Of a stretch of DNA of 64,000 bases, positions 31,977-42,471 are shown piece after piece. The notes below the pieces were generated by a model that was given only the letters and a program-made list of their open reading frames with translations, was not told the DNA's origin and did not search any database. The stretch comes from Pseudomonas chlororaphis (GTDB taxonomy: Bacteria; Pseudomonadota; Gammaproteobacteria; Pseudomonadales; Pseudomonadaceae). How positions within the stretch are numbered: position 1 is the stretch's first letter; each line of letters starts with the position of its first letter. A program made the position numbers and the translations under genes. The stretch spans positions 2,617,734-2,681,733 of the forward strand of contig CP011020.1 of NCBI GenBank assembly GCA_001023535.1, written 5' to 3'.

Positions 31977-32672
31977 TTATTCTTCGCTGGTGTGCACTTT
32001 GCGGTGCAGGATCGCCTGGAACTCATCGGCGAAGGTGTAGTAACGGCCGATCAGCGTTTCGCTGCGGGCAGCGAAGCGGTTATAGGCAATGACGGCCGGG
32101 ATGGCCGCGAACAGGCCGATGGCGGTGGCAACCAGGGCCTCGGCGATGCCCGGGGCCACGGTGGCCAGGGTCGCTTGCTGGGCCGATGCCAGGCCACGGA
32201 AGGAGTTCATGATCCCCCACACGGTGCCGAACAGACCGATGTACGGGCTGACCGAACCGACGGTGGCGAGGAACGGCAGGCTCTGCTCGAGCTTCTCTTC
32301 CTCGCGGGAAATGGCCACGCGCATGGCACGGGCCACGCCTTCCATCACCGCTTCAGGGTCGACGCCCGGCTGCTGGCGCAAGCGGGAGAACTCCTTGAAG
32401 CCGGCGCGAAAGATCTGCTCGACGCCCGAGTCCGGGTCCGGGTTGCTGCCCGCCTGGCGGTACAGCTTGGACAGGTCGATGCCCGACCAGAAGCGCTCTT
32501 CAAAGCTCTCCAGGGCTCGGCGACCGGCGCGCAGCAGGTTGCTGCGCTGAAAAATCATGATCCATGAGGTCACCGATGCGGCTACCAGGGTCAGCATTAC
32601 CAGTTGCACCACGACGCTGGCATTGCTGACCAGGCTCCACATGGAGGTATGGTCGACGACGTTAGCTTCCAC
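31977..32672 (-). CDS. tolQ: Tol-Pal system proton-channel protein TolQ
   Basis: 231 aa, ExbB/MotA family with three membrane helices (about 18-38, 130-155 and 170-195) and a cytoplasmic loop. Family motifs [18 protein letters not shown] and [22 protein letters not shown] are intact. The stop-to-start overlap with ybgC is 11 bases. Confidence 0.96.
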   Translation of the reverse strand: MEANVVDHTSMWSLVSNASVVVQLVMLTLVAASVTSWIMIFQRSNLLRAGRRALESFEERFWSGIDLSKLYRQAGSNPDPDSGVEQIFRAGFKEFSRLRQQPGVDPEAVMEGVARAMRVAISREEEKLEQSLPFLATVGSVSPYIGLFGTVWGIMNSFRGLASAQQATLATVAPGIAEALVATAIGLFAAIPAVIAYNRFAARSETLIGRYYTFADEFQAILHRKVHTSEE

Positions 32673-33129
32673 GCTTTATCTCCTGCTCTGAGTGTGTACC
32701 CGCGCCGCTCACGCCGGCAAAGGCCGCACGTAGAGCTTCGGGAATGGCCCGGGGTTTCAAACTATGGGTGCGCACACAGGCCACCAGGAACTGCCCTTCA
32801 CAGAGCAGCACATTATCCGTAGCCCGCCTGACCTGCTGCTTGAAGCGCAGGCTGACACGGTTCAACTCGATGACATCGGCACTTACCACCAGCTCGTCGT
32901 CCAGTCGCGCCGGCGCGTGGTAGCGCGCTTCGCTGGAATGCACGACGAATAACAGGTCCTCCCCTGCCAGCGCGGATTGGGCGAAACCCAGTTCCCGCAG
33001 CCGTTCGGTTCGAGCCCGTTCCATAAACTTGAGGTAATTGACGTAGTAAACGATGCCGCCGGCATCGGTGTCCTCGTAATAAACGCGACAGCGATGTGCG
33101 AACGACTCCAGCCCGTTTTGCGCGCGCAT
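32662..33129 (-). CDS. ybgC: Acyl-CoA thioesterase YbgC
   Basis: 155 aa hotdog-fold thioesterase. The active-site segment [24 protein letters not shown] (Asp near residue 21) is the 4-hydroxybenzoyl-CoA thioesterase signature. It is the first gene of the tol-pal operon, as in most gammaproteobacteria. Confidence 0.95.
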   Translation of the reverse strand: MRAQNGLESFAHRCRVYYEDTDAGGIVYYVNYLKFMERARTERLRELGFAQSALAGEDLLFVVHSSEARYHAPARLDDELVVSADVIELNRVSLRFKQQVRRATDNVLLCEGQFLVACVRTHSLKPRAIPEALRAAFAGVSGAGTHSEQEIKRGS

Positions 33130-33256
33130 ACTCTAGTGCTTACTCCTCAGGTTGCCAATCGGCCAGGCAACTGTTTTTTCATTCTCGAATGCATTGACGC
33201 TCCAGACGTCGTCTGGGACAGCACGAGCCGGAAAAAAGTCAGCCTATCGAGCGCGT

Positions 33257-34318
33257 TCAATCGTCCACGGCATCGAGGAATTCGTCTACTACCGGCATCT
33301 CGCCCATTCGTGTCGGGATGTTTAAGCCAAAGTGCAGGTAAGCATGGCGGGTTACCACGCGCCCGCGGGGGGTACGCATGATGTAGCCCTGCTGGATCAG
33401 GTACGGCTCCAGCACATCCTCGATGGTGTGACGCTCTTCGCTGATGGCGGCGGCCAGGCTGTCGACGCCCACCGGGCCACCGTCGAACTTCTCGATCATG
33501 GTCAGGAGCAAACGCCGGTCCTGATGGTCGAAGCCACGCTCGTCAATGTCCAGCAGGTTCAACGCCAGGTCGGCAATCGGCTTGGTGATGTGGCCCTTGG
33601 CACGGACCTCGGCAAAGTCCCGGACCCGCCTCAGCAGTCGATTGGCGATCCGCGGCGTGCCTCGCGCCCGACGGGCGACTTCGTACGCGCCGTCCGGGTC
33701 CAGCGGCAATCCGAGGATGCCCGCCGAGCGGCTGACAATCGTCGCCAGGTCGGCATTGCTGTAGAACTCCAGGCGCTGGACGATGCCGAAACGGTCCCGC
33801 AGCGGGTTGGTCAGCATGCCGGCCCGGGTGGTCGCCCCCACCAGGGTGAACGGCGGCAAATCCAGCTTGATGGAACGCGCCGCCGGACCTTCGCCGATCA
33901 TGATGTCGAGCTGGAAATCTTCCATGGCCGGGTACAGCACTTCTTCGACGATCGGCGACAGACGGTGGATTTCGTCGATGAACAATACGTCATGGGGTTC
34001 GAGATTGGTCAGCAACGCCGCCAGGTCGCCCGGCCGCTCGAGAACCGGCCCCGAGGTACTCTTGATCGACACACCCATTTCCTGGGCAATGATGTTGGCC
34101 AGGGTGGTCTTGCCCAGGCCCGGCGGGCCGAAGATCAAGGTGTGGTCCAGCGACTCGCTGCGCCCACGGGCCGCCTGGATGAACAACTCCATCTGCTCGC
34201 GCACGGTCGGTTGGCCAATGTAGTCGGCCAGGCTGACGGGGCGAATCGCGCGGTCCTGGATTTCCTCGCGGTCACGGGGCGCACCCGTGGCGGCGATCAG
34301 ACGGTCAGCTTCAATCAC
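33257..34318 (-). CDS. ruvB: Holliday junction helicase subunit RuvB
   Basis: 353 aa AAA+ motor. Walker [10 protein letters not shown] near residue 65, Walker [10 protein letters not shown], arginine-finger region ATTRAGML, and the C-terminal winged helix ([17 protein letters not shown]). The start lies immediately after the ruvA stop. It drives branch migration with RuvA. Confidence 0.97.
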   Translation of the reverse strand: MIEADRLIAATGAPRDREEIQDRAIRPVSLADYIGQPTVREQMELFIQAARGRSESLDHTLIFGPPGLGKTTLANIIAQEMGVSIKSTSGPVLERPGDLAALLTNLEPHDVLFIDEIHRLSPIVEEVLYPAMEDFQLDIMIGEGPAARSIKLDLPPFTLVGATTRAGMLTNPLRDRFGIVQRLEFYSNADLATIVSRSAGILGLPLDPDGAYEVARRARGTPRIANRLLRRVRDFAEVRAKGHITKPIADLALNLLDIDERGFDHQDRRLLLTMIEKFDGGPVGVDSLAAAISEERHTIEDVLEPYLIQQGYIMRTPRGRVVTRHAYLHFGLNIPTRMGEMPVVDEFLDAVDD

Positions 34319-34927
34319 TTAGATCATTCCCTTCAGGGCACGGCGGATCATGTCTTCAGTGCTCAGGCCTTTTTCCTTGATGGCGGAAATCGCCTTGCTG
34401 GCTTCCTGCGGCTTGTAACCCAGGGAAATCAGCGCGGTAACCGCATCGTTCTCGGCGCTGACCGCCGGGGCCGGCGCGTCCGGCTGGTTTGGCACCAGGG
34501 CGAACATGGCCGGCACCGTTTCCCAGGCCTTGAAGCGGTCCTTGAGTTCCACCAGCAGGCGCTCGGCGGTCTTCTTGCCAACCCCGGGCACCTTGGTCAG
34601 TGCCGAGGTGTCCTGGGACTGCACGCAGCGCACCAGTTCATCGACCTCCAGGCTCGACATCAAGGCCAGGGCCAACTTCGGGCCGACGCCATTGAGGCGG
34701 ATCAGCTCACGGAAGAAATCCCGTTCGCGCTTGCCAATGAAGCCATAGAGTAACTGCGCATCCTCGCGCACGACCAAATGGGTGTGCAGTGTCAGCGGCT
34801 CGCCGACCGACGGCAGGCGATACAGCGTGGTCATGGGCACTTCGAGCTCATAACCGAGCCCGTTCACATCCAGAATCAGGTGCGGCGGCTGTTTTTCAGC
34901 CAGGGTGCCGCGCAAGCGTCCAATCAC
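34319..34927 (-). CDS. ruvA: Holliday junction DNA-binding subunit RuvA
   Basis: 202 aa. N-terminal OB domain ([12 protein letters not shown]), two helix-hairpin-helix motifs ([26 protein letters not shown]) and a C-terminal domain (about 155-202) that contacts RuvB. It is directly upstream of ruvB in one operon with ruvC, the standard order. Confidence 0.97.
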   Translation of the reverse strand: MIGRLRGTLAEKQPPHLILDVNGLGYELEVPMTTLYRLPSVGEPLTLHTHLVVREDAQLLYGFIGKRERDFFRELIRLNGVGPKLALALMSSLEVDELVRCVQSQDTSALTKVPGVGKKTAERLLVELKDRFKAWETVPAMFALVPNQPDAPAPAVSAENDAVTALISLGYKPQEASKAISAIKEKGLSTEDMIRRALKGMI

Positions 34928-35039
34928 GTTTCAGATCCTTGGGCGTTGGCCAGCCGTGGGCTGGCGAATAACGGCCCGGCATAAGGGCCGACGACGCGGC
35001 GCACCCTACCCGGGTTCACGAATGAGTGCGCTGATGCTA

Positions 35040-35564
35040 TCAGAGACGCAGGCGCCCGCCACGACTGCGTGCAGTGCCCAAGCCGTGCGGCAGCAGGCTG
35101 GAGCGGGTATGCGCATGGCAAATGGCGATGGCCAGGGCGTCGGAGGCGTCGATCTGCGGCTTGCTGACCAGTTTCAACAGGTGCATCACCATCATTTGCA
35201 CCTGTTCCTTGTTCGCCGCGCCCGTTCCGACGACCGCCTGCTTGACCTGGGTAGCGGTGTATTCGGCGATTTCCAGGCTTTCCTCGGCACCGGCAACAAT
35301 GGCCGCGCCCCGGGCCTGGCCCAGCTTCAGGGCCGAATCGGCGTTACGGGCCATGAACACTTTTTCGATGCCCATGGTGACCGGCCCGTAGGTCTGGATG
35401 ACCTCCCGCACGCCGCGATAAACAATCTGCAGGCGCTCGTGCAACTCGCCCGCCCCCGTGCGGATACAACCGGAAGCCACGTACACGCAGCCACGCCCGG
35501 TATCACGAACCACGCCGTAGCCGGTGATGCGTGAACCGGGGTCGATGCCAAGGATTAAAGTCAT
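35040..35564 (-). CDS. ruvC: Holliday junction resolvase RuvC
   Basis: 174 aa from ATG 35564; the frame runs further upstream through a REP element, which is not coding. Catalytic acidic residues are visible in LGIDPGSR (Asp7), GIEKVFM (Glu), and the C-terminal [12 protein letters not shown] (Asp residues). It is first of ruvC-ruvA-ruvB. Confidence 0.96.
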   Translation of the reverse strand: MTLILGIDPGSRITGYGVVRDTGRGCVYVASGCIRTGAGELHERLQIVYRGVREVIQTYGPVTMGIEKVFMARNADSALKLGQARGAAIVAGAEESLEIAEYTATQVKQAVVGTGAANKEQVQMMVMHLLKLVSKPQIDASDALAIAICHAHTRSSLLPHGLGTARSRGGRLRL

Positions 35565-35628
35565 AACGCCTGCGAAAAAAAGTGCGATGGCAAGAAGGTA
35601 CAACTCATCAAAGGCCTGCAGTGAACCC

Positions 35629-35717
35629 GTGGCGAGAGAGCTTACTCCCGCTGGGCTGCGTAGCAGACCTTTTTTGGGAGCGCTTCGCACTCCAGCGGGA
35701 GCAAGCTCCCTCGCCAC
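35629..35717. repeat. REP doublet, family B
   Basis: GTGGCGAGAGAGCTTACTCC at the left faces GGGAGCAAGCTCCCTCGCCAC at the right, with inner hairpin remnants GGGCTGCGTAGCAG and GGAGCGCTTCGCACTCC. It lies between yebC and ruvC. Confidence 0.88.
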
Positions 35718-35758
35718 AATGGTTTCAAACAAACCTTAAGTGAGCAGCATTACACCTG

Positions 35759-36505
35759 TCAGCCCAGTTGCTCTGCCACCGACTCTGGAATGTCAGCATT
35801 GGAATAGACATTCTGCACGTCATCCAGGTCTTCGAGCATGTCGATCAGCTTGAGCACTTTCTCGGCGCCGTCCAGGTCCAGCTCGGCGCTGGTGGTCGGC
35901 TGCATGACGATTTCCGCGTCGGCCGGCTTGAACCCGGCCGCTTCCAGGGCATTGCGCACGGCATAGAAGCTGGCGAACGAGGTGAACACGTCGAACGATC
36001 CGTCTTCATGGCTGACCACGTCGTCGGCGTCGGCTTCCAGGGCGGCTTCGGTCAAGGCGTCTTCATCCAGGCCCGGCGCGAAGCTGATCTGCCCCTTGCG
36101 CTCGAACAGGTATGCCACCGAACCGTCGGTGCCCAGGTTGCCACCGCATTTGCTGAAGGCGTGACGCACGGCCGCCGCGGTACGGTTACGGTTGTCGGTC
36201 ATGCATTCGACCATGACCGCCACGCCGCCTGGGCCATAACCTTCGTAGGTCAGTTCTTCAACGTTGTCGGCCTCGGTCGCACCGGCGCCACGGGCGATGG
36301 CCCGGTCGATGATGTCGCGGCTCATGTTGGCACCCAGTGCCTTGTCCAGGGCCAGGCGCAGGCGCGGATTGGAACCCGGATCGCCGCCACCCTGGCGGGC
36401 CGCGACCGTCAGCTCACGGATCCACTTGGTGAAGATCTTGCCCCTCTTGGCATCCTGACGTTCTTTGCGGTGCTTGATGTTCGCCCACTTGGAATGACCT
36501 GCCAT
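35759..36505 (-). CDS. YebC/PmpR-family protein
   Basis: 248 aa from ATG 36505, where the family begins [14 protein letters not shown]; upstream in-frame codons lack support. Three-domain YebC fold. Members have been described as transcription regulators (PmpR in P. aeruginosa) and more recently as translation factors for proline-rich stretches. It lies just upstream of ruvC, the usual place. Confidence 0.95.
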   Translation of the reverse strand: MAGHSKWANIKHRKERQDAKRGKIFTKWIRELTVAARQGGGDPGSNPRLRLALDKALGANMSRDIIDRAIARGAGATEADNVEELTYEGYGPGGVAVMVECMTDNRNRTAAAVRHAFSKCGGNLGTDGSVAYLFERKGQISFAPGLDEDALTEAALEADADDVVSHEDGSFDVFTSFASFYAVRNALEAAGFKPADAEIVMQPTTSAELDLDGAEKVLKLIDMLEDLDDVQNVYSNADIPESVAEQLG

Positions 36506-36584
36506 AACTCGCTCCGGTTTTTCTTGAAACGTTGCCCGCCCTGCACCGATGCAGCGGCAGGCAAGCAGAAATATCGACACCAAC

Positions 36585-36611
36585 GAAAAGGCGCATCCGA
36601 AGATGCGCCTT
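36585..36611 (-). terminator. Terminator of aspS
   Basis: AAGGCGCATC-CGAA-GATGCGCCTT, a perfect 10-bp stem with a tetraloop (TTCG on the minus strand) and a TTTT run, 13 bases after the aspS stop. Confidence 0.93.
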
Positions 36612-36623
36612 CAGGTGTCAGCC

Positions 36624-38399
36624 TTACTCAGCCTTGGGCTGTTCACGCAGACGGATGTGCAGCTCGCGCAGTGCCTTGGCATCCACCACACCCGGAGCCT
36701 GGGTCATGACATCGGCCGCGCTCTGGGTTTTCGGGAAAGCGATCACTTCACGGATCGACTGGGCGCCGGTCATCAGCATCACCAGGCGATCCAGGCCGAA
36801 GGCCAGGCCACCGTGAGGCGGTGCGCCGAACTTCAGGGCGTCGAGCAGGAAGCCGAACTTCTCTTCCTGTTCCGCTTCGTCGATGCCCAGCAGGCGGAAC
36901 ACCGCCTGTTGCATTTCCTTGCGGTGGATACGGATCGAACCGCCACCCAGCTCGGTGCCGTTCAGGACCATGTCGTAGGCACGCGACAGCGCAGTAGCCG
37001 GGTTGGCCTCCAACTCCTGCGGGGTGCATTTCGGCGCGGTGAACGGGTGATGCAGCGCGGTGAAGCTGCCATCTTCGTTTTCTTCGAACATCGGGAAGTC
37101 AACGACCCACAGCGGCGCCCACTCGCTGGTCAGCAGCTCAAGATCGTGACCGACCTTGATGCGCAATGCGCCCAGGGCTTCGCTGACGATCTTGGCCTTG
37201 TCGGCGCCGAAGAACACGATGTCGCCATCGACCGCGCCAACGCGATCGAGGATCACGTTCAGGTTGGCCTCAGGGATGTTCTTGACGATCGGCGATTGCA
37301 GGCCTTCGACGCCCTTGGCGCGCTCGTTGACCTTGATGTACGCCAGGCCCTTAGCACCGTAGATGCCGACGAACTTGGTGTAGTCGTCGATCTTGCTGCG
37401 CGGCATGCTCGCGGCGCCCGGCACGCGCAGGGCGGCAACGCGGCACTTCGGATCGTTGGCCGGCCCGCTGAAGACCTTGAATTCGACGTCCTTGAGCTGG
37501 TCGGCCACGTCCACCAGTTCCAGCGGGATACGCAGGTCCGGCTTGTCGGAACCGTAGCGGCGCATAGCCTCGTCCCAGGTCATGTGCGGGAAGTCGCCGA
37601 ATTCCAGACCCAGCACTTCCTTGAACAGGTTGCGGATCATGCCTTCGGTCAGGCCCATGATGTCTTTTTCGTCGAGGAAGCTGGTCTCGATGTCGATCTG
37701 AGTGAACTCAGGCTGACGGTCGGCACGCAGGTCTTCGTCGCGGAAGCACTTGGCGATCTGGTAGTAGCGGTCGAAGCCGGCCACCATCAGCAGTTGCTTG
37801 AACAACTGCGGCGATTGCGGCAGGGCAAAGAAGCTGCCGGGGTGGGTGCGGCTCGGCACCAGGTAGTCGCGGGCGCCTTCCGGCGTGGCGCGGGTCAGGA
37901 TCGGCGTCTCGACGTCGAGGAAACCGTTCTCGTCCAGGTAGCGACGGATGCTGGTGGTCATGCGCGAACGCAGGCGCAGCTTCTCGGCCATTTCCGGACG
38001 GCGCAGGTCGATGAAGCGGTAGCGCAGGCGGGTTTCTTCGCCCACGTCGGAAAATTCGTTGAGCGGGAACGGTGGGGTTTCCGCTTCGTTGAGCACTTCC
38101 AGCTCGTGGCCCAGCACTTCGATCATGCCGGACGCCATGTTGGCGTTGCCAGCACCGGCCGGACGCAGGCGCACCTTGCCGGTGATCTTGACCACGTATT
38201 CGCTGCGCACGCGGTCGGCGGTGGCGAAGGTTTCAGCGCGGTCCGGATCGAACACCACCTGGGCCAGGCCTTCACGATCACGGATATCGAGGAAAATCAC
38301 CCCGCCATGGTCACGGCGACGATGAACCCATCCGCAAAGAGTAACTTCCTGACCTTCCAGGCTTTCGTTCAGTTGGCCGCAATAATGGCTGCGCATCAT
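36624..38399 (-). CDS. aspS: Aspartyl-tRNA synthetase
   Basis: 591 aa class II synthetase. N-terminal OB fold ([20 protein letters not shown]), class II motif 2 ([16 protein letters not shown]), bacterial GAD insertion domain in the middle, and motif 3 ([12 protein letters not shown]) near the C-terminus. Full length for the bacterial type. Pseudomonads are known to charge both tRNA-Asp and tRNA-Asn with this enzyme; the sequence alone does not show that. Confidence 0.97.
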   Translation of the reverse strand: MMRSHYCGQLNESLEGQEVTLCGWVHRRRDHGGVIFLDIRDREGLAQVVFDPDRAETFATADRVRSEYVVKITGKVRLRPAGAGNANMASGMIEVLGHELEVLNEAETPPFPLNEFSDVGEETRLRYRFIDLRRPEMAEKLRLRSRMTTSIRRYLDENGFLDVETPILTRATPEGARDYLVPSRTHPGSFFALPQSPQLFKQLLMVAGFDRYYQIAKCFRDEDLRADRQPEFTQIDIETSFLDEKDIMGLTEGMIRNLFKEVLGLEFGDFPHMTWDEAMRRYGSDKPDLRIPLELVDVADQLKDVEFKVFSGPANDPKCRVAALRVPGAASMPRSKIDDYTKFVGIYGAKGLAYIKVNERAKGVEGLQSPIVKNIPEANLNVILDRVGAVDGDIVFFGADKAKIVSEALGALRIKVGHDLELLTSEWAPLWVVDFPMFEENEDGSFTALHHPFTAPKCTPQELEANPATALSRAYDMVLNGTELGGGSIRIHRKEMQQAVFRLLGIDEAEQEEKFGFLLDALKFGAPPHGGLAFGLDRLVMLMTGAQSIREVIAFPKTQSAADVMTQAPGVVDAKALRELHIRLREQPKAE

Positions 38400-38474
38400 G
38401 GTAGTGGTTTCACTTCTCGTAATTCGACATTCGGTTGGAGGCCCTGCCCATGCAAGAACTCGCGCGTATTCAAC

Positions 38475-38696
38475 TCAGTCTGCTTTGTCGCCACCGGCCA
38501 GGTTCTTCTTGGCGCCGGTTTTGAAGTCGGTTTCATACCAGCCCGTACCGCCGAGGCGGAAACCAGGCATGGACAGCATCTTTTTCAGTTCTGGCGCCTG
38601 GCAGGCAGGGCAGTCGACCAGCGGTGCCTCGCTGATCTTTTGAATGACTTCCATCTGATGACCACAGGAAGCACATTGATAGTCGTACATCGGCAT
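38475..38696 (-). CDS. FmdB-family zinc-ribbon protein
   Basis: 73 aa. MPMYDYQCASCGHQMEV then CPACQ gives two CxxC knuckles for zinc (residues 8-11 and 29-32). The C-terminal half is flexible (FRLGGTGWYETDF). It lies upstream of aspS on the same strand, as in many pseudomonads. Function is generally unproven. Confidence 0.88.
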   Translation of the reverse strand: MPMYDYQCASCGHQMEVIQKISEAPLVDCPACQAPELKKMLSMPGFRLGGTGWYETDFKTGAKKNLAGGDKAD

Positions 38697-38836
38697 GGGG
38701 TTGTCTCGGCGATCAGGTTACTCGCGCAAAGGCGGGCTTTGCGGCAAAGGGCGAGATTATATCCATTAAATGCAGCCTGTGCAGCCGTAAGACCGCACAG
38801 GCCGCTCCCGGCCCGTTTCAAGCACTGGCCTGGGCC

Positions 38837-39181
38837 TCAGTGCCGTCCGACGACCTCCAGCCCGGTTTCCTTCAGACTGTGCACAACGCAGACCACGCGC
38901 ACCAGGCCACTGAAATTGCGCACGCCACCATGGCGCAAGTGCACCTCCCGGTCCACATGGGACAGCAAGGTGCTGATGGAACAGCGGTTGAGCCGGGCCA
39001 TGTCGGCGAGGATATCCCAATAGACCTGCTCCAGACGCAGACACGTGGCAAAGCCATTCAGGCGGATGGACCGGGCCCAGGGCCGAGCCAATTGCATGTC
39101 GAAGCCCCTGACGAACGGATCGACGTGGATGGGCTGACAGCGCCCGCGCGCGCCCTCGCCGGGTTCTTTTCCTTGAATCAT
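38837..39181 (-). CDS. Ribbon-helix-helix domain protein
   Basis: 114 aa, with AAGGAG 10 bases before the ATG. The C-terminal part (RSIRLNGFATCLRLEQVYWD through DREVHLRHGG) matches the RHH_4 type of ribbon-helix-helix domain, so it may bind DNA. The N-terminal 35 residues are probably disordered (MIQGKEPGEGARGRC). No partner gene adjoins it; it stands alone between the FmdB gene and the Dps-like gene. Confidence 0.72.
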   Translation of the reverse strand: MIQGKEPGEGARGRCQPIHVDPFVRGFDMQLARPWARSIRLNGFATCLRLEQVYWDILADMARLNRCSISTLLSHVDREVHLRHGGVRNFSGLVRVVCVVHSLKETGLEVVGRH

Positions 39182-39401
39182 ACCGTTGACACTCCTTTGC
39201 CAGACGAACCTTTCAGGTGGAACACTCCACCTGTGGCGCTTATTGGAAGCTCAACGGCATCGGCAGATCCAGACGACTTTATGGCCATCGACGTAGGACA
39301 AGCCGACAGCCGGCAGGCGACGAATTACGCCGTCCTACCCGCTGCCTACAAATCCCGGCGCCCTGCTCCCGGAGAGCAAGGGCTCGGCAGCCCTGCCAGG
39401 C

Positions 39402-39875
39402 TTATTTATCTTCCAACAGCGAGCGCAGCATCCATGCGGTCTTTTCATGAACCTGCATGCGCTGGGTCAGCAGATCGGCGGTGGGCTCGTCGCTGACCTT
39501 GTCCAGGAGGGGAAAGATGCCACGGGCGGTACGCGTCACCGCTTCCTGCCCTTCCACCAGTTGCCGGATCATATCCTCGGCACCGGGCACGCCCTCTTCT
39601 TCCTTGATGGAAGACAAGCGCGCGTACACCGAGTAGGCACCCGGCGCCGGGAAACCGAGGGCACGGATGCGCTCGGCGATCAGGTCCACCGCCAGCGCCA
39701 GTTCGTTGTATTGCTCCTCGAACATCAGGTGCAGGGTGCGAAACATCGGCCCGGTGACGTTCCAGTGGAAATTGTGGGTCTTGAGGTAGAGCACATAAGT
39801 GTCCGAAAGCAGGCGTGAAAGCCCGTCGACGATGGACTTGCGGTCTTCTTCACTGATACCGATATCAATGGCCAT
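39402..39875 (-). CDS. Dps-like ferritin family protein
   Basis: 157 aa from ATG 39875 with AGGAG upstream; the frame extends further but without a start signal. Four-helix ferritin-like fold with the Dps ferroxidase residues in [13 protein letters not shown] and [24 protein letters not shown]. It stores iron and protects against peroxide in the cytoplasm. It is monocistronic. A longer Dps with a Lys-rich DNA-binding tail is not seen, since the N-terminus is short ([14 protein letters not shown]). Confidence 0.9.
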   Translation of the reverse strand: MAIDIGISEEDRKSIVDGLSRLLSDTYVLYLKTHNFHWNVTGPMFRTLHLMFEEQYNELALAVDLIAERIRALGFPAPGAYSVYARLSSIKEEEGVPGAEDMIRQLVEGQEAVTRTARGIFPLLDKVSDEPTADLLTQRMQVHEKTAWMLRSLLEDK

Positions 39876-40270
39876 GTTGATTGATCTCCTGACGGTGATG
39901 AATGAGACAGCGGCTCCTCCACTGTAGTGGTTTTTGCCGCCGGCAGCCTGCGACAGATCGCCGGCCCTCCTGAACCGACAAGCCGGGACGCCGGGCGGTT
40001 CCGACACACGGGCCCCTTCAACGGCGCTCGCCTGGCCCCTGCAAGCGTCCACCGGGTGGCTGGCCGACGAACAGCGCGGTATGGGTCCGCGACGCGTTTG
40101 AGAAGGCCAAGGCTTTACTGTTAAATAGGCAGTGTGTCGCTACGCCTATTTTCCAGGACGTGGCGCATAGGCTGGTTCGAATACGTGTCCAACGCCTCTC
40201 CATTTTTCCGAAGCGAACCGTCCTCGACCCGCTCTTCCTTGTGATCTGTCTTAACCGTGAGCCAATTAAA
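39876..40270. other. Intergenic region, 395 bases
   Basis: Divergent region between the Dps-like gene and the membrane cold-shock gene. It includes a promoter-like pair (40098-40126) and a long leader to 40271. No credible ORF. Confidence 0.6.
40098..40126 (+). promoter_or_regulatory. Sigma-70-type promoter for the membrane cold-shock gene
   Basis: TTGAGA, 17-base spacer, TTAAAT. It would start transcription near 40133 and leave a leader of about 138 bases, long as is common for cold-shock mRNAs. Confidence 0.45.
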
Positions 40271-40876
40271 ATGTTGAAAATCGTCCACTTGCTAATGGGC
40301 GCAGCTGCCTTGCTGCTGTCCTTCATCCCTAGCCTGGGTTCCGAAGCCACACCTTACCTGCAACATCCCGATGCACTGTACCTGGCCTTTTTCGGCCTGC
40401 TCAACCTGACCCTCGCGCCCGTCATTCCTTACTGGAATAAAGGCCCCCGTCATCAACTGCAAAACCTCGTCAGCGTCCTGCTGGTACTGGCCGTCGCCCT
40501 GCAAACCCTGGCGTTGCTGGCCCCCATGCCGGAAATCGCCGGCCAACCGGCCATTGCGTTCAGCCTTGGCTGTGCGTTGCTGGCCGTGGCCGTGCACCTG
40601 GGCGTCAGCTTCTACAAGAAGTCGTCGCCCGCTGCTGCCTCGCAGAACTACGACATGTCCAACCGCGATACCGGCACCGTGAAGTGGTTCAACACTTCCA
40701 AAGGCTTCGGCTTTATCTCCCGCGATTCCGGCGATGACATTTTCGTGCATTTCCGGGCCATCCGTGGCGAAGGCCATCGCGTCCTGGTGGAAGGCCAGCG
40801 CGTAGAGTTTTCCGTGATGAACCGCGACAAGGGCCTGCAGGCCGAAGACGTGATCGCTGCGCTGCCGCGCCGCTGA
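40271..40876 (+). CDS. Membrane-anchored cold-shock-domain protein
   Basis: 201 aa. The N-terminal ~120 residues hold three or four hydrophobic helices (about 3-22, 36-54, 65-85 and 95-115). The C-terminal 70 (from residue 130) are a complete cold-shock domain with RNP1 KGFGFIS and RNP2 DIFVHF. Met129 begins a segment ([12 protein letters not shown]) nearly identical to the start of the free cold-shock gene at 16524, suggesting fusion of a free protein to a membrane module. No ribosome site precedes that internal Met. A terminator follows. Function would be an RNA chaperone held at the membrane, which is inference. Confidence 0.85.
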   Translation: MLKIVHLLMGAAALLLSFIPSLGSEATPYLQHPDALYLAFFGLLNLTLAPVIPYWNKGPRHQLQNLVSVLLVLAVALQTLALLAPMPEIAGQPAIAFSLGCALLAVAVHLGVSFYKKSSPAAASQNYDMSNRDTGTVKWFNTSKGFGFISRDSGDDIFVHFRAIRGEGHRVLVEGQRVEFSVMNRDKGLQAEDVIAALPRR

Positions 40877-40884
40877 TACTGCCG

Positions 40885-40926
40885 TAAAAAAACCGCGATG
40901 CAGCCTCGCTGCTCGCGGTTTTTTTT
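40885..40926 (+). terminator. Terminator of the membrane cold-shock gene
   Basis: AACCGCG paired with CGCGGTT around CAG/CTG inner pairing, followed by eight T. It follows the stop by about 10 bases and also lies before the convergent slyX gene. Confidence 0.88.
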
Positions 40927-40947
40927 GGGCCTGGCACTCGGTGCCGG

Positions 40948-41154
40948 TCAGTAATGAGGAGGCGGTGCCTCTTCTTCGAAGGATTCGAACTGCCCAGCCA
41001 TCTCTTCCTGGCGCTTGAGCAACGCCGCCATCTGCAACTGCAGCCGCTCGACCACGCGCTGCTGCTCCACCAACACATCATTCAATGCCTGGATGGTGTC
41101 ATCCTGAAACGCCAGGCGACTTTCCAGATCGGTTACACGGTCTTCAAGGTTCAT
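40948..41154 (-). CDS. slyX: SlyX-family small coiled-coil protein
   Basis: 68 aa from ATG 41154. Two heptad-rich stretches ([40 protein letters not shown]) and the conserved PPPHY end identify SlyX. Function unknown in general. It starts 4 bases after the HIT gene stop and is probably cotranscribed. Confidence 0.9.
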   Translation of the reverse strand: MNLEDRVTDLESRLAFQDDTIQALNDVLVEQQRVVERLQLQMAALLKRQEEMAGQFESFEEEAPPPHY

Positions 41155-41158
41155 GGTT

Positions 41159-41584
41159 TCAGCCCTCCAGAAACTTGAAATCATCGGTCAATGCCACGCG
41201 CAAGCGTTCGCGAATGGCCTTCACTTGCACGTCATTATAAGGCTGTGCCGGGTGTTTGCCCCAGACCGGTGCCGGCCACGCGGCATCATCGCGTTTGCGC
41301 ACGATGACATGCATGTGCAATTGACTGACAACGTTACCCAACGTCGCGACGTTCAGCTTATCGGCGTCGAACGAGTCCTTGAGCGTTTCGGCCAGGGCCG
41401 TGGTTTCTTTCCACAGTTGCTGCTGGTCCATGTCATCCAATTGAAATAATTCGCTGATATTTTCCCGCCGCGGTACGAGTATGAACCACGGATAGTTGGA
41501 ATCATTGGACAAGAGCAACCGACACAGCGGGAAATCGCCGATCGGCAATGTGTCTTGTTGCAGTCGTGGATCTAAGGCAAACAC
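41159..41584 (-). CDS. HIT-family hydrolase
   Basis: 141 aa with GTG start at 41584, supported by AGGAG 8 bases before it and by the family N-terminus [20 protein letters not shown]. The histidine triad reads QLHMHVIVR, so the first two histidines, including the catalytic one, are present and the third position is not His. Such proteins hydrolyse nucleoside phosphoramidates or dinucleotides. It is upstream of slyX, a common Pseudomonas pair. Confidence 0.87.
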   Translation of the reverse strand: MFALDPRLQQDTLPIGDFPLCRLLLSNDSNYPWFILVPRRENISELFQLDDMDQQQLWKETTALAETLKDSFDADKLNVATLGNVVSQLHMHVIVRKRDDAAWPAPVWGKHPAQPYNDVQVKAIRERLRVALTDDFKFLEG

Positions 41585-42471
41585 CGCGCGCACTCCTGAT
41601 GGTTGATCGGTCCGGTTTCCGGGCACAGGCCGCGCCGGACACAGACCGGCAGCATACCTGCGAATGCCGGAGGGTTCACGGGGCACTCGTTCGACACGCC
41701 TGCATCGCCTTTTTGTTCACCGCTCTTTCAAGAACCGGTATGAACGAGGGCGGGCGTTGCACCAACACGGCGCAGGGTCCAGGGTGCAGTCCGACAGCAG
41801 CGTCCCAGGGCCTGGCAAATGCACCGGAGCTGTCAGATTTTCGTACAGCTTGAAAATTTTTTGCACCAAAACAGCACAGTGGGTCTACGCTCAGTGCACG
41901 AAGCATCCGGGATTTACTCACTCGATGGGGTGAACCGGTAACGTTTTTGGTTGTCGCGCACCGTTTCAAGACGTTCAACACGAGGGCCGCGCAGCCGTCA
42001 ACCCTATTTAAAACAAGGCCTTTGGAGCCCGGTTTCATGAGGTTTCACCGCGTCAACCGGTAGAATGTGAAAAAAATGTAAACGAAATTCGGGTTTGTGC
42101 ATGCTTGTTGCATTCATCCGCACATCGTCCAAGGGCTTCGCCGGAAGCGAAAACCCGCAGACCTATAAATTAAAGTGGCAAGGCTGCCCTCAGGAGCTTC
42201 AAGCGCGGTAATGACGGACTCTTTACACCAATGCCGGAGAGAAAAAACAACCTTAGAAGTTGTGAATCCGATTGCGTTGGTTCAGCCGAAATACGACATG
42301 GATCGAGCCATTGGCGACACGGTCGTAAAGAAGCTGAAAGGTTGTATGGGCAAGTATCGCCAATAGGGTCGGCGTGATATAAGTTTGCGCCGACACAAAA
42401 AGAAAGAGCCGCCCAGATAATAAAACAGGTGGGACGGCAGTACTCTTCTAAAACCAAAGGAGCAAATCACG
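41585..42471. other. Long non-coding stretch before the OprD-family porin, 887 bases
   Basis: The longest gene-free region of the window, AT-richer than its surroundings. It holds TTTTGCACCAAAACAGCAC near 41862 (half resembling an NtrC site), a small hairpin GGGCTTCGCCGGAAGCGAAAAC near 42133, an AT-rich CTATAAATTAAAG near 42164, and a 7-bp inverted repeat GTCGGCG/CGCCGAC at 42368-42394. A 63-codon frame at 42175-42366 ends just before that repeat but is not recognisable. Confidence 0.6.

Noticed and set aside
35040..35732. N-terminally extended RuvC
   Set aside because: The extension is translated REP sequence; true RuvC begins [10 protein letters not shown] at 35564.
36549..39023. 824-codon plus-strand frame opposite aspS and fmdB
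   Set aside because: Shadow of aspS: no recognisable motif and it runs through three real minus-strand features.
41159..41686. Longer HIT protein starting at 41686
   Set aside because: The extra N-terminus (MPREPSGIRRYAAG) is not like the family, while GTG 41584 has a ribosome site at the right distance.
42175..42366. 63-codon frame upstream of the porin
   Set aside because: No close ribosome site and no recognisable family; kept only as part of the gap observation.
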